27,056 bases of DNA from Mesostigma viride. Its lineage: Eukaryota; Streptophyta; Mesostigmatophyceae; Mesostigmatales; Mesostigmataceae. The notes below the pieces were generated by a model. It had not been told where the DNA came from, made no database searches, and was given only the letters and a program-made list of their open reading frames with translations. The stretch lies in NCBI GenBank assembly GCA_009746045.1, contig RPFO01000002.1, forward strand, positions 1,710,642 through 1,737,697, in the 5' to 3' direction. Below, piece by piece: positions 1-9,965 of this stretch. The translations under genes and the position numbers were made by a program. Position 1 is the stretch's first letter, and each line of letters starts with the position of its first letter.

Positions 1-793
1 TCTATATCGTAGATCAAGAACAGTGTGCATGTTACGTTATGCTTGCCATTCTATATGCCGGTTGCCATTGTATATCCCGGTCATTTCAAGTCCCGGGCGT
101 CACATCAGTTAGGCGGCAGGTAGCCCACACGACGCTCCTTGATACTACCTTAACAGTATTCCTGGGATAAAATGTATTTCAGTTTTGGCTTCACCGGTCA
201 ATCCAGGACGTACACTAGCTGATGCGCGACATGCCTGGCTCTGGCAACCCCAGCATATCATGCGTAGCCACCACAAACCACTGCAGGCACTTCGCCCCCT
301 GATGAAAAAAACATGGCATGTGTTCATGCGATGACTATGTATGCTTGTGTGCCAGGTGACGGCCGACCAGGACAACGGCAAGATCTTTTGGTTTGCAGAT
401 TTGTACCGGGTTGCCAAGATGAAGAAATCATAGCTCTTGTGTAACGAACTTGAATCTTTAATGCAAACACCAAATCTCTCTGTCAATAGTTTTCCAGGCA
501 TGATCAAGTAGTGCGTGTGTCATACTGTAGTGCTTCCAGCACTACAGCGAAGTCTGCAATCACCAGTGGCATGGGCCGGCTTCCAGCACAACTTTGCTTG
601 CTGTGGGGAGGGAGGTTTCTGTGCATGCATGGGAAATCCTGCTAGTGTACAAGTTTGACAATTGAGTGCGCTTGACCATACACTCTGGCCGGGGTGCATG
701 CAACACCATCATTGACCGCGGCGCTCAGGCACTTGCTGGCCAGTTGTGAAATCGCCGCCCTGGCACCCCTGGTGGTTTGCAAGCCAAGTAACA
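1..793. other. No convincing gene
   Basis: I see no coding region with recognisable motifs in this 793-base stretch. Short open frames exist on both strands, but their translations show no domain and no splice pattern I could defend. The base composition is mixed with no tandem repeat. Confidence 0.5.
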
Positions 794-1102
794 TTATGAG
801 GTGAAAAGGACCAAGCTATATGGCAACAGGTCGTGGAGTCCAGCATGGCCCTCCGGAATTGGGAATGGGCGTGTCACACTCCTATCCGGTCGCATGCAGC
901 TGTGCAGGCAGAGGCTGTACTCCATAAACTGCACGCGATTGTGGCCATGGAGTGTGATGCGTGCTTTCTCAATCGGGTCTAGGGGGCGCGTTGGCTCTAT
1001 GATCTGTTTGCCATGCCGTGCATACAGTCGTCCTGCATCGTTCTTCATAGGAAGGAAAGGCCAACGCCCCCTTGTTTGCATCTGGCTGATCACGAAATGC
1101 AT
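794..1102 (-). CDS. Small hypothetical protein (102 aa), uncertain
   Basis: The frame starts with an ATG at 1102 and has an in-frame TGA four codons or so upstream, so the start is fairly well fixed if the frame is real. The product is 102 residues, basic, with no signal peptide, membrane segment or known motif that I recognise. Its residue mix (KNDAGRLYARHG, LDPIEKARITLHGHN) looks more protein-like than the overlapping plus-strand frame at 801-1268. It could equally be one exon of a longer gene or a chance frame. No function is proposed. Confidence 0.25.
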   Translation of the reverse strand: MHFVISQMQTRGRWPFLPMKNDAGRLYARHGKQIIEPTRPLDPIEKARITLHGHNRVQFMEYSLCLHSCMRPDRSVTRPFPIPEGHAGLHDLLPYSLVLFTS

Positions 1103-1198
1103 GTGCGTGGGCCCTGCATGTCAAGCATGCCAGGGCGCTAGCATCCATGGCGGCCGCTGTCCTCATGAGGACGTGTCAGCCCCTCTAGGCAGGCAGAT

Positions 1199-1425
1199 AT
1201 TAAGTGAGACAACTATTCCTGGACGCACGGCGATCCAACGTCGTGGAGGGACTAGGGTAGTTGTCTGAGAGGAAAGACGCGAAGACGTACTGCGCAGGAG
1301 CCGCGTGGCTATCTGTAGGAAGACCTGCATTGAGGGAGACAGATGGTAACAAACCAACAAGGTTTATAGAAATATATAATAGCTGGTCGAATGGCCAGGT
1401 GCCCTTACATTAAGTGAGACAACTA
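1199..1425 (+). repeat. Two direct copies of a 17-bp repeat end (R4 family)
   Basis: The 17-mer ATTAAGTGAGACAACTA occurs at 1199-1215 and again, identically, at 1409-1425, 210 bp apart. The same 17-mer occurs inverted at 25197-25213, and a 14-bp version is at 24894-24907. The text after the first copy (GGACGCACGGCGATCCAACG, from 1220) is also related to 24864-24885. This marks a dispersed repeat family whose ends recur in the window. Confidence 0.6.
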
Positions 1426-1610
1426 TATATGCACATACGTGACTATTTTGCATGCAGGGGTTCACCACACATGGGGTCAGTTTCTTTGGGTGATAGTTGA
1501 GCACCACACCATGCAACTTCATGTCATGCATGTTTATGCCCTTATGAATTTGGTGTTCTCTGAACGTAGTTTCTTTATAACGGATGAGAATGAACGCCGC
1601 TATGTGAGTG

Positions 1611-1695
1611 GTGCTACGGGACGGTGGGCCTTGGGCTGGACCGGTTCCGTGAGTTAGAATTAATTAGTGGGCCAGATGTGTATGGTCATTTCTAG
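1611..1695 (+). repeat. R1 dispersed repeat, unoccupied LINE target site
   Basis: This stretch matches 10034-10108 and then continues as 14052-14071, the two flanks of the LINE at 10109-14051. It contains the target motif ATGTGTATGGTCAT at 1676-1689 only once and uninterrupted. It is therefore a relative of the LINE landing site without the insertion. It differs from the left LINE flank by one 4-bp indel and a few substitutions. Confidence 0.8.
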
Positions 1696-1699
1696 TTTT

Positions 1700-2849
1700 T
1701 AAGGGGAGGTGGCACCCCAAAAACCTTAAAAATTGAACTATGGTAATAACACTTGAAATTCATTTGCACAATGCTGAAATATGATTGCGGGCACTAAATA
1801 ACATCTCTTGTGAGTTGTCCATGCACTTTTGGGGGGTACTACCCCCAAGTATACGCCAATATTGCGCTATAAATAGAAAAAGACGCTAATTAGGGCTGGG
1901 TATGCCCCAGCCAATGCACACATTTGTTGGCAACCAAAAATCAACCATTTGTAGTTCCCTGAGTGTGTAGCTTGCTGAGCTATTTACATCATGGAAATGG
2001 CAAAACCTTGAACAGTTATTAATTTTCCCGCAAAACAGGTCTTTTTTTACCGGACATTGGGAATAAACATATCATAAACACTTCAGATAAGGCCACAAAA
2101 TCAAGCGAAAATCCGGCTAACAGGGGGACAGCAGTGGTCCAAGTCCCAGGTCATTCCGACAAGTCTAGCTCAAGTTATAAGGTTTTGCGTGCTAAAACCT
2201 GAACATACGCTAAATGAGGTTTTTCTGTGTATAAGGCCACCTAGACATCATGTTTTCCATCCAAGAAGCCAAAAAACATGCCCAACTCGATCACACAACA
2301 TAAGAAAAGGCTAGGCACCTCATCTGCCCTCCCCTGCCCTCAGCATGGCCAGCCTTGCCAGCGTGCGCATAGCAACACCATCGCTAGGCATACACGCACC
2401 AAGAGAGCATACACTATGCTCAGCCCAAGGTTACCATGTAAATTTATGCCAAGAACTCAGCAAGTATACGTGTAAAAACCTTAGAAAGACTGCCCAAGCA
2501 ATAGAGGCAACTGCAGCCTGCAAACTTGGCAGCAAATCATACATGTTGTCTGCCAAGCATTCACATCCTATCCAGCTTGCCTTGCTGCACACATAGCAGG
2601 GAAGTCTTAATGGTTATAGCTCAAGGAAAGCAATGGAAACACCTATCTAATGCAATGCCACTCATGCAGTATGGCCAGCAAAAGAACCACTCTCACCTTC
2701 CTTTCCAATATGGCAATTTGCTAAGAAGCTGATGCCAGCTTGTTAGCCTCTAGGCACATGCCGGATGTCGTTACTAAAACAGGCGTGTCAGATCCGGCAC
2801 ATAACAAAGCGTCTGAGCAAGCTCATGTCCAAAGGATTATGGAAAACAA
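1700..2849. other. AT-rich spacer, no convincing gene
   Basis: The stretch holds a few short open frames (for example at 2278-2475 and 2526-2732) whose translations show no motif and irregular composition. I see no tandem array, no splice-consistent gene model and no mobile element end. Confidence 0.45.
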
Positions 2850-3047
2850 ATGTCAACACGTTACCAACAACTTGACCTCGGCGCATTTATCATGCCAGCC
2901 ACAAACTACACGAAATTGTACGAAATTGCTAGGAATCTGACGATGCAACCGAAAGAAATGGAGCGCTTCCTGCGGGGAAACTGCCCGAAAAAAAGGCGAA
3001 AGGCCGACGTTAATGGACCTGCCTGCGTGGAAATATTTCATGCATAA
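2850..3047 (+). CDS. Small basic hypothetical protein (65 aa), uncertain
   Basis: An ATG-started frame of 65 codons ends with TAA. The product has a plausible helical middle (TKLYEIARNL, EMERFLRGN) followed by a basic cluster PKKRRKAD that resembles a nuclear localisation signal. No family is recognised. The opposite strand is also open here (2853-3206), so the frame may be accidental. It might be an exon of a larger gene. Confidence 0.25.
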   Translation: MSTRYQQLDLGAFIMPATNYTKLYEIARNLTMQPKEMERFLRGNCPKKRRKADVNGPACVEIFHA

Positions 3048-3314
3048 ACTGGCACGCAAGCTCCAACAATAAAAGACATCATCCATTGACCAGGCGAACA
3101 AGGAAGGTGCGCCTTCCGTGAATACGTCGAAGGCGACATGCGCAGGCCTGCGTAGGTTCTTACCTTGAATGCCGGAAATGTAAAAGAAACCGGGAAGCTT
3201 CGGCACAAACTCGACAACGCCATTAAGCTAGCTTCATAATCGCTCTTTAGAGCCTACGTTGCCTCACAATAGCTGCCGTAAACCTGCATTAAATTTCATG
3301 ATCCGCAAGAGAAA

Positions 3315-3452
3315 TTATATCCTGGACCCCCGCGCCCGTAGCCGTTCGAGAAATGAGCGATATTGCAAACCGTAAACTTTCCGCCATGAAATGAGGTCAT
3401 CAACTAATCTTCTGCGAAATTCAAGCATTTTTTCTAGCTGTTTACGTGCCAT
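3315..3452 (-). CDS. Tiny charged helical ORF, uncertain
   Basis: From the ATG at 3452 the frame encodes about 45 residues rich in Arg, Lys, Leu and Glu that would form a coiled or amphipathic helix (MARKQLEKMLEFRRRLVDDL). The frame is open further upstream to a non-ATG codon at 3530. There is no neighbour that suggests a role. It may be an exon fragment or chance. Confidence 0.18.
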   Translation of the reverse strand: MARKQLEKMLEFRRRLVDDLISWRKVYGLQYRSFLERLRARGSRI

Positions 3453-3597
3453 ATCGATTAATATTGCATAAAGGCATGCCGCCATGGCCACCTCCGCGAG
3501 GGTTGAGCGGTCCGGGCACACATTATACACCGTACGGACGGTACCGCGAATTTTTTGGCGCGGAAAATATTCGGCGCGCCACGTCCCCTTAAGTTTT

Positions 3598-3691
3598 AAG
3601 TAGCAATTAAGTTACTGTTGCTGACGGCTCATGTGGTGAGCCCGGGGTACGCCGCCCTACAGCGCCATTTGCACGATGTTCTAGGTCTCTT
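3598..3691 (+). repeat. R1 dispersed repeat, 3' segment
   Basis: About 94 bp nearly identical to 14083-14176 (differences include CTACAGCG versus CTAAAGTG). It shares the run GCCCGGGGTACGCCGCCCTA and the end GATGTTCTAGGTCTCTTT. This is the segment that lies downstream of the LINE target site in R1. Confidence 0.8.
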
Positions 3692-4617
3692 TAAATTCTT
3701 GTAATTGGATATACATATGGGGTTATGGCGGATTACACGAGGATTACAAGCCTTTAAAGCTGCCCTAATCGCGCCAGCCAATTATTTGGCTGGCGGTGGC
3801 CGATTAGTCATGGCGCGGGACTGGCGTAGCATGAACACGTGCTTGTGAAAAAGAAATAATAATTTACCCTCGTCGGTGTTCTCCCCGTAGCTGGGTTCTT
3901 GGCCGACGAGAGATAAAATACTTAATTCACGTTTGCCTGAGCGTGGCACTGTACGGAAATCTGAAACCATAAGTAGGTTTTCCGTGCCACGTTCCAGTGC
4001 CTACCGCCTTGCTGCGGAATTTCGTGGCATGGTTGCAGTACCTGACCGACTGCTGACTGCCGAAGGAAGGGTGGTCGGGTTTACTGTTAGTGGGCAGTGT
4101 GACGGACGACAAGTTTTTCGGCCCTCGCGAAGTAGAAAAATATTTACCAGCATCCGCTCTTCACCAGCATCCAAATATTTTTGTCGGCCCAGTTGCGCTT
4201 GCGCTTTATGTATCGGCCGCTGGGGTGTGTGATGAGAGCCTGCTCATCAACTAAAACCTGAAATATGAAAAGTTACTCCCCCAGGTGACAACGTTGATAG
4301 TAATCGAGATATGGTGGCTTCGGGTGGCGTCTTACAAGTCGTCGTCACTCCAGGGTGACACTGGCCTTTGAGGGAGGTCCGTGATCGTTAAACGAGGCGA
4401 CTTCTTTCTTGTATTTGCGTGCACATTCAACACCTTCTTTAACTGGCCGGGGTGGAAGGCTAGGGGGGGGGCTGCAAAGGCTTATCGTGCATGAGGCTCG
4501 CTACAGCCGCCGGCGATTGTAATTATGGTCGTGACCGTTGCGACAGGGCAGCCTCGAGAGCCACTGAGCAAAAGTGGTTGGCGGAGCTTTGGGGAAAGCA
4601 CCAGGAAAGGGGGGGTT
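3692..4617. other. Spacer, no convincing gene
   Basis: Overlapping frames on both strands at 3927-4232 show no recognisable motif. The segment includes G- and C-homopolymer patches near 4460 but no repeat array. I support no feature here. Confidence 0.4.
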
Positions 4618-4686
4618 AGGTAACGAGAACTACAATCAATCATGAAATGGGTGCAGCCTGGCAGGTTCACCTATGGTTTCTGAAAT
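4618..4686 (+). repeat. R1 dispersed repeat, GTAACGAGAACTAC segment
   Basis: This matches 14223-14310 with small indels: both start near GGTAACGAGAACTAC, continue with CAATCATGAAATGG and end near ATGGTTTCTG.AATT. It belongs to the same composite repeat as the LINE landing site. Confidence 0.65.
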
Positions 4687-4967
4687 TGCGCGGCAGGGCC
4701 GCCGCCCATGGACTTTTCGTGATAGACTCGGCATGGACATGTGCTACCTGCATGAGACGTGACGGGCTCACACCCAGGCAGCCCCCTGGTTTGTCTGTCA
4801 CATGGAGGCAGATGGTACACAAGGATAGATGGCAAGTAGTGATGAAGGAGACCACCCCGCCAAGTCTGTGGGTGCTCCGCGTGTGACCGCGTATACATGG
4901 CATTCATAGCGATTCGGGCCGTGGTGCCCACAACCCTGTATAACTAGGACCTAGATATCTTGCCCTG

Positions 4968-5131
4968 GGGTGATCAGAACCGTGGTTTGCTACAGCCCAG
5001 TAGAAATCTGCCACATGTAATATGTTAGACCAGGGCTGTACGTCACGCCGGGTTGGCTCAGGACCGTGGTAGCCTATGGACCAGTAGCTAGTATGCCACG
5101 TGTATAATGTTGTAGGTACTGTACGTGTGCA
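4968..5131 (+). repeat. Two-copy direct repeat, unit about 84 bp
   Basis: Two diverged units share ACCGTGGT (4979 and 5063, offset 84), CAGTAG, TGCCAC-TGTA-TAATGTT and CTGTACGT in the same order. Identity is moderate, so the duplication is old. No gene overlaps it. Confidence 0.6.
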
Positions 5132-5335
5132 TGTGGGTTTGTTTTGAGGGTTGTTGCCAAGTGGCAGAATGCTGGAGTACGGAGAGAGCAGAATAGGAGT
5201 AGAAAGTTCAGTTTAGTGTGTAGTAGGGATAGTTACCGCAAAAAGCCGGAGTCCGAGGGGGTAACCATGGTACCGGCTCTCGGGCTTGCCTGCGGCGGCC
5301 GGTGGATACCACTGTCCTGGACGCTTCCGTGGTAT

Positions 5336-5615
5336 TAAATTAAATTAAATTAAATTAAATTATAACATGCCTCCGCTGGGAGATCATGTAGCACATATTC
5401 CTTGATGGTTGGGTGGGATGGAAGGAGCCGCGTAATCGAACTAACCTAACTCTAATCCAGCTAGTCTAGAAAAATCCTAACTACCCTACTCATCAAAACG
5501 CCTCCTCCGCTTGGGGGGAGGTGGTTTGCCCACAGGGTCGGGCGTGTGAGCCTTGACAATCCTCTTCCACCGCGTCTTGTTCTGCATGGCAGTCCAAAGA
5601 AGGGAGAGAGAGTGG
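5336..5615 (-). mobile_element. 5'-truncated LINE copy, 3' end only
   Basis: Read on the minus strand, this copy ends with the AT-rich pentamer tail (TTAAA/AATTT repeats, 5336-5361), the 3' hairpin CTCC-GCTG-GGAG (5371-5382), the 3' untranslated region, and the last coding part of the RT ORF (the lysine- and arginine-rich KRRRR-type C terminus). It is colinear with 13815-14045 of the full LINE. The stop codon context is kept. Small differences show that it is not a recent duplicate. Confidence 0.88.
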
Positions 5616-5978
5616 ATTAAAATTAATTATAACATGCCTCCGTGGGGAGGTCACGTAGCACATATTTCATGATGGATGGGGTGGAGGAGGCCGCGTGATC
5701 GAACTATCCTAACTCTATCTAGAAAATCCTAACTACACTACTCATCAAAACGCCTCCTCCGCTTGGGGGGAGGTGGCTTGCCCACAGGGTCGGGCGTGTG
5801 CGCCTTGACAATCTTCTTCCACCGCGTCTTGTCCTGCATGGCAGTCCAAAGACGGGAGAGAGAGTGGATGCGGTGCTCAAACTGGGCTGGGACCACTAGG
5901 TCGTCCAGCAACATCTGAACGTAGTTGGTGACAGGTTTCCCTACCCTTTTGGGAATGTCTTTGGGGCCAGGCCAGGTC
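5616..5978 (-). mobile_element. Second 5'-truncated LINE copy, abutting the first
   Basis: On the minus strand this copy begins inside the RT ORF at a point equal to about 13685 of the full LINE and runs to the 3' tail. The tail here is short and irregular (TTAAAATTAATT, 5616-5628). The hairpin CCTCC-GTGG-GGAGG lies at 5637-5650. The coding part (5738-5978) is still open and nearly identical to the full element, including the MLLDDLVVPAQFEHRIHSL segment. The 3' tail directly joins the 5' break of the copy at 5336-5615. Confidence 0.88.
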
Positions 5979-6129
5979 CACATCAAATTTTTTTGGCACT
6001 TTCTGGCCAAAAAATTATTTGACTGGCTTGCTAAAACATGTTGAACCCAGGTTTTGGGCCCAAGCGAGCACATATATGGTAGTGTTTACCCCCCAAAATT
6101 GGGGGTCATCGGACAACCCTGGCAAGGTT

Positions 6130-6720
6130 AACTGTGACGTATAACAGCATAAGGTACATGGTTTTTGACATTTTTGCACATATGGAGGCAAGCAATCAAC
6201 ATCAAATTTTATTCCATTGACCCAGAAACTTGCATGCAAACTGAATTATGGTCCTCCATCATGATGACATTGTGAAGTCTCAGTTTGCACCCCACCTTCA
6301 ACATGTTGGTGACGTTTGACAGCATAAAAAGTCAATTTTATTACCATTTCACTAGTTTTTTACATCCAAGAGGGCCATAACCATTTCAAACAAGGCACAC
6401 AACTTAAATGCATAATTTACAAAGGCCAGGTAAAGCATGCACCAGGGTTGAGGTCACCTATAGACCTATTTGTGACAGTCAATAGCATAAAAAATGCAGT
6501 TTTTGCTCATTTCTTTCATTTTGCATAAGTCAAATAATGCAGATTGCATCCAATATGATTCCACTTGACCCAAAACTTGCAGACACATTGAATTCGAATC
6601 CATGTCATGATGACAATGCCAAATCTCAGTTCCTAAACCAACGTTTAACATACCATCAGTTGACATATGGCAGCATTAATGGTCGCTTGGACACATATTA
6701 TATGGATTGAACATGGCGAA
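6130..6720 (+). repeat. Diverged AT-rich satellite, period about 160-190 bp
   Basis: The core TGAC(N)4-5 ACAGCAT-AA or a close variant recurs at about 6134, 6310, 6473 and 6661. Units one and three are most alike: TTGACCCAGAAACTTGC at 6217 and TTGACCCAAAACTTGC at 6565, 348 bp apart, each followed by CATCATGATGACA-like text. This points to a two-unit higher-order period near 348 bp. The array is old. Short open frames within it are not credible genes. Confidence 0.6.
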
Positions 6721-7007
6721 TGATGTTGACAACATCAATTATGATACAATGTCCTAAGTTGTACAATCAAGGTGTGAACAAGCTCGTAAATGTTCTAAAT
6801 GCTATGCATAAAACACCAGTCACTTGGTAAATAAAACATGCAGCGTACAGCCCGCTGCCGCTTTATCGTCTGCCTCTCTCTCCTACTTGGGCTGCGCTGG
6901 AGGCCTGGCATGTGATCTAGTTGAGTCCTGCGCTGCTCCATTGTCACTACTTGCAGCAGCACACCCTTGGTCTTGCCCTTCTTGTTCGAGGCCAGGCGCC
7001 CATCCAC

Positions 7008-8369
7008 ATGCGTGGATGTGGGGGGGGCTGGCATGCATGCGTGGGTGTGGGGGGGGCTGGCATGCATGCGTGGGTGTGGGGGGGGGCTGGCATGCAATGT
7101 GTCCACGGGTGTGGTGGGGAGCTGGCATGCATACGTGGGTGTGTGGGGGGGCTGGCATGCATGCGTGGGTGTGGGGGGGGCTGGCATGCATGCGTGGGTG
7201 TCTGGGGGGGCTGGCATGCATGCGTGGGGGGGGGGGGGAGCTGGCATGCATGCGTGGGTGTGGGGGGGGCTGGCATGCATGCGTGGGTGTGGGGGGGGCT
7301 GGCATGCATGCGTGGGTGTGGGGGGGACCTGGCATGAATGCGTGGGTGTGGGGGGGGCTGGCATGCATGCGTGGGTGTGGGGGGGCCTGGCATGCATGCG
7401 TGGGTGTGCGGGGGGGATGGCATGCATGCGTGGGTGTGGGGGGGGCTAGCATGCATGCGTGGGTGTGTGTGTGGGGTGGCATGAATGCGTGGGTGTGGGG
7501 GGGGGCTGGCATGCATGCGTGGGTGTGGGGGGGCTGGCATGCATGCGTGCGTGTGGGGGGCGCTGGCATGCATGAGTGTGTAAGGGGGGGGCTGGCATGC
7601 ATGCGTGGGTGTGGGGGGGGTTGGCATGCGTGCGTGGGTGTGTGGGGGGGCTGGCATGCATGCGTGGGTGTGGGGGGGGCTAGCATGCATGCGTGGGTGG
7701 GGGAGGGGGCTGGCATGCATGCGTGGGTGTGTGGGGGAGCTGGCATGCATGCGTGGGTGTGGGGGGGGCTGGCATGCATTCGTGGGTGTGGGGCGGGGCT
7801 GGCATGCATGCATGCGCGGGTGTGGGTGGGGGCTGGCATGCATGCATGCGCGGGTGTGGGTGGGGCTGGCATGCATGCGTGGGTGTGGGGGGGCTGGCAT
7901 GCATGCATGAATGTGGGGGGGGCTGGCATGCATGTGTGGGTGTGGGGGGGGCTGGCATGCATGCGTGTGTGTGGGGGGGGGCTAGCATGCATGCGTGGGT
8001 GTGTGGGGAGGCTGGCATGCGTGCGTGGGTGTGGGGGGGCTGGCATGCATGCGTGGGTGTGGGTAGGGGGGCTGGCATGCATGCGTGGGTGTGGGGGGGG
8101 CAGGCATGCATGCGTGGGTGTGTGGGGAGGCTGGCATGCATGCGTGGGTGTGGGGGGGGCTGGCATGCATGTGTGGGTGTGGGGGGGGGCTAGCATGCAT
8201 GCGTGGGTGTTGGGGGGGGGCTGGCATGCATGTGTGGGTGTGGGGGGGAGCTGGCATGCATGCGTGGGTGTGGCGGGGGCTGGCATGCATGCGTGGGTGT
8301 GGGGGGAGGCTGGCATGCATGTGTGGGTGTGGGGGGGGGCTGGCATGCATGCGTAGGTGTGAGGGGGGG
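7008..8369 (+). repeat. About 45-copy G-rich minisatellite (unit near 30 bp)
   Basis: Each unit is close to GGCTGGCATGCATGC followed by GTGGGTGTGGGGGG. Unit length varies by one or two bases, chiefly in the G run. The plus strand carries two G runs per unit, and every unit has an alternating purine-pyrimidine GCATGCATGC core. Because units are near a multiple of three, long frames are open on both strands: Gly/Trp/Cys/Met-rich on plus, Pro/His/Thr/Cys-rich on minus. A CTGG to CTAG variant at 7446, 7681, 7982 and 8191 creates the minus-strand TAG stops. These frames look like by-products of the repeat, apart from the tail of the gene described next. Confidence 0.95.
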
Positions 8370-8957
8370 CATGACCATGGTAGAAAATGTTATCTTGAGG
8401 GAGCACTCTCCATGGGAAGTGGATGCCCAGGTGGCTGTTAAGGGGGGCACAATAACAGAAAGAGTGCTATCCACCATCACCCTAGCCCCTGCCCACACTG
8501 TGGCTACCTTGCTGGTGTCACCTTCCCTCAACAGGTATTCTATTACGTTAAAATCCGTTAACACGCGCTTGGCCTTCGTTGCATTTTCCTTGAAGTTGCC
8601 ATGGCACCTTCCCTGCGGCTGATCGGCTGCGCCCTCCCCTACGTGCTTGAACATTGTATCAAACGCCTCACGGGGGCAAGGAGAGATAACAAAATATTTG
8701 TTCGCAAACGGTTTCCATCCCATGGCAGCAGCCGCCTTAAGATTGTACAAGACCTGCCACGGGCGGATGTTGACAGCGCAAAAATTCTGCAGCTTTAAGT
8801 CGCAGTTTACGCACTTGCTGGTGTGAATCGTGCGGGGCAGGCCGCCATACGTGAGATCGCCATCTGAGGTGCGCCGTCGTAGCTTGTCACACCGGTAGCA
8901 ATAGCGCAGGTTGCCTTCCGTCGAATTCATGATGATCTGAGCAATACAATGAAGCAT
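8190..8957 (-). CDS. Cys-rich zinc-ribbon-like protein running into the minisatellite
   Basis: ATG codons lie at 8957 and 8930; the second gives a start directly before NSTEGNLRYCYRC. About 195 residues of unique sequence precede a repeat-encoded Pro/His/Thr/Cys tail of about 60 residues. The N-terminal part has CxxC (CYRC), 25 residues later CxxC (CVNC), then a further Cys seven residues on (LQNFC). This spacing suits a zinc-binding ribbon or treble-clef fold. The middle (IRPWQVLYNLKAAAAMGWKP) looks like a folded domain, and I recognise no family. The stop at 8190 is a TAG made by a single-base variant of the minisatellite unit, so the true end may instead be a splice site before 8372. A strong GTAAGT donor on the same strand at 9089-9084 suggests an upstream exon. 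The gene call is fairly sure; function is unknown. Confidence 0.6.
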   Translation of the reverse strand: MLHCIAQIIMNSTEGNLRYCYRCDKLRRRTSDGDLTYGGLPRTIHTSKCVNCDLKLQNFCAVNIRPWQVLYNLKAAAAMGWKPFANKYFVISPCPREAFDTMFKHVGEGAADQPQGRCHGNFKENATKAKRVLTDFNVIEYLLREGDTSKVATVWAGARVMVDSTLSVIVPPLTATWASTSHGECSLKITFSTMVMPPLTPTHACQPPPTPTHACQPPPTPTHACQPPPHPRMHASSPPHPHMHASPPPTPTHAC

Positions 8958-9083
8958 CGGGGGGAGGGGGGGGCGGTGGATTTCAGGGTTTTTAGAGCTC
9001 CGAAGCACCCACTAGCAGATTTAACGAGGAAATTAACCGAACTGAAAATTTTTCGGGAAAAGCTCGTGGTAACGCTAAAATAG

Positions 9084-9090
9084 ACTTACC
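9084..9090 (-). other. Strong 5' splice-site candidate (G|GTAAGT)
   Basis: On the minus strand the sequence TTCGTTG|GTAAGT is a near-ideal eukaryotic donor. Upstream of it lies an open stretch of about 50 codons (9243-9091). A pyrimidine-containing TTGCTCAG at about 8940 and a TTTTCAG at about 9042 are candidate acceptors. The simplest join of the open frame to the ATG frame at 8930 does not keep phase, so I do not propose a full exon structure. Confidence 0.4.
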
Positions 9091-9478
9091 AACGAAGAGA
9101 AATTCGCTCTTATCGCACGCGAGCCCCGTGGAGGCTGGGCTACCGCGATGGTGTACTTTTTTGCATCTGCGGACAGCAGCCCGCAAAAGGGTCGGCAGGC
9201 TCGTACCCACCCCCGCGCGAATATTTTTTTCAGCTTGCAGCACGTCGGTAAAATAGAAAAAAAAATATCATGAGCGATCGCATATCTCGGAGCATGTGCA
9301 GCAAAATTTTCCAGCGTTAATAATGCTTAAATGCCTCCATCAAGGTCACCGCCATTAAATCAGCCGACATAGCTTTTTGGCCACAATTTGCACCGAAATT
9401 TGGTCCGTACCGTCCAGCTCAGTCGGGCAAGTCGGAAAGATTTTTCCGGCCGGCTCTCCGCGGGAAAAATTTGATGTG

Positions 9479-9775
9479 TCAGAATGTGCCGCCCTGGCTG
9501 TCCAAGCCGCTGGGGGCCGGCCAGACAGAGAGTGGATGCGGTATTCAAACTGGGCTGGGACCAGTAGGTCGTCCAGCAACATCTGTACGTAGTTCGTGAC
9601 ATGTTTCCCTACCTTTTTGGGAATGTCCTTGGGGCCACTGAGGCCAGGTCAGAATGTGCCGTCCTGGCTGGCCAAGCCGCTGGGGGCCGGCCAGACCAAG
9701 GGCGGTGTCGACCTGGCTGGTGCGAGCAAGGTGTCATACAAATGCTATCCTACGCTGTCTAATCTCGTCCGAAAC
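9479..9775 (-). mobile_element. Rearranged LINE relic (RT ORF C-terminal part)
   Basis: 9526-9775 matches the minus strand of LINE positions about 13566-13808. 9479-9526 matches 13639-13686 again. The second block is a repeat of sequence already present in the first, joined at GGCCAGAC|AGAGAGTGG. Neither hairpin nor tail is present, so this is an internal fragment. Small indels break the reading frame. Confidence 0.8.
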
Positions 9776-9965
9776 GCTGTCTTATCTCGTTCCGTGGTAT
9801 ATATACCAGCAGCGTTGGGTGCCGGTTGCGGTCCAGGCGTCATGGCTCGACCGCGGGCCCGGCCTTTTTTGTCCGGCGGTGCAGGGGCGGTGGTGGTTTT
9901 TGTGACCGCAGACCCTTTGCTGGATGCCACCCCTCCTCTACTATTAATTAATTAACTAACTAATT

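Noticed and set aside
285-330. Hammerhead-like CTGATGA core
   Set aside because: No matching GAAA element or helices in the right place.
801-1268. 155-codon plus-strand frame
   Set aside because: Composition is irregular with many Cys, Trp and Arg and no motif; the opposite strand at 794-1102 looks slightly better. Neither is firm.
6824-8406. Frames of about 500 codons on both strands across the minisatellite
   Set aside because: They arise because the repeat unit is close to a multiple of three with few stop-forming variants. Only the part continuous with the unique gene at 8372-8957 is considered.
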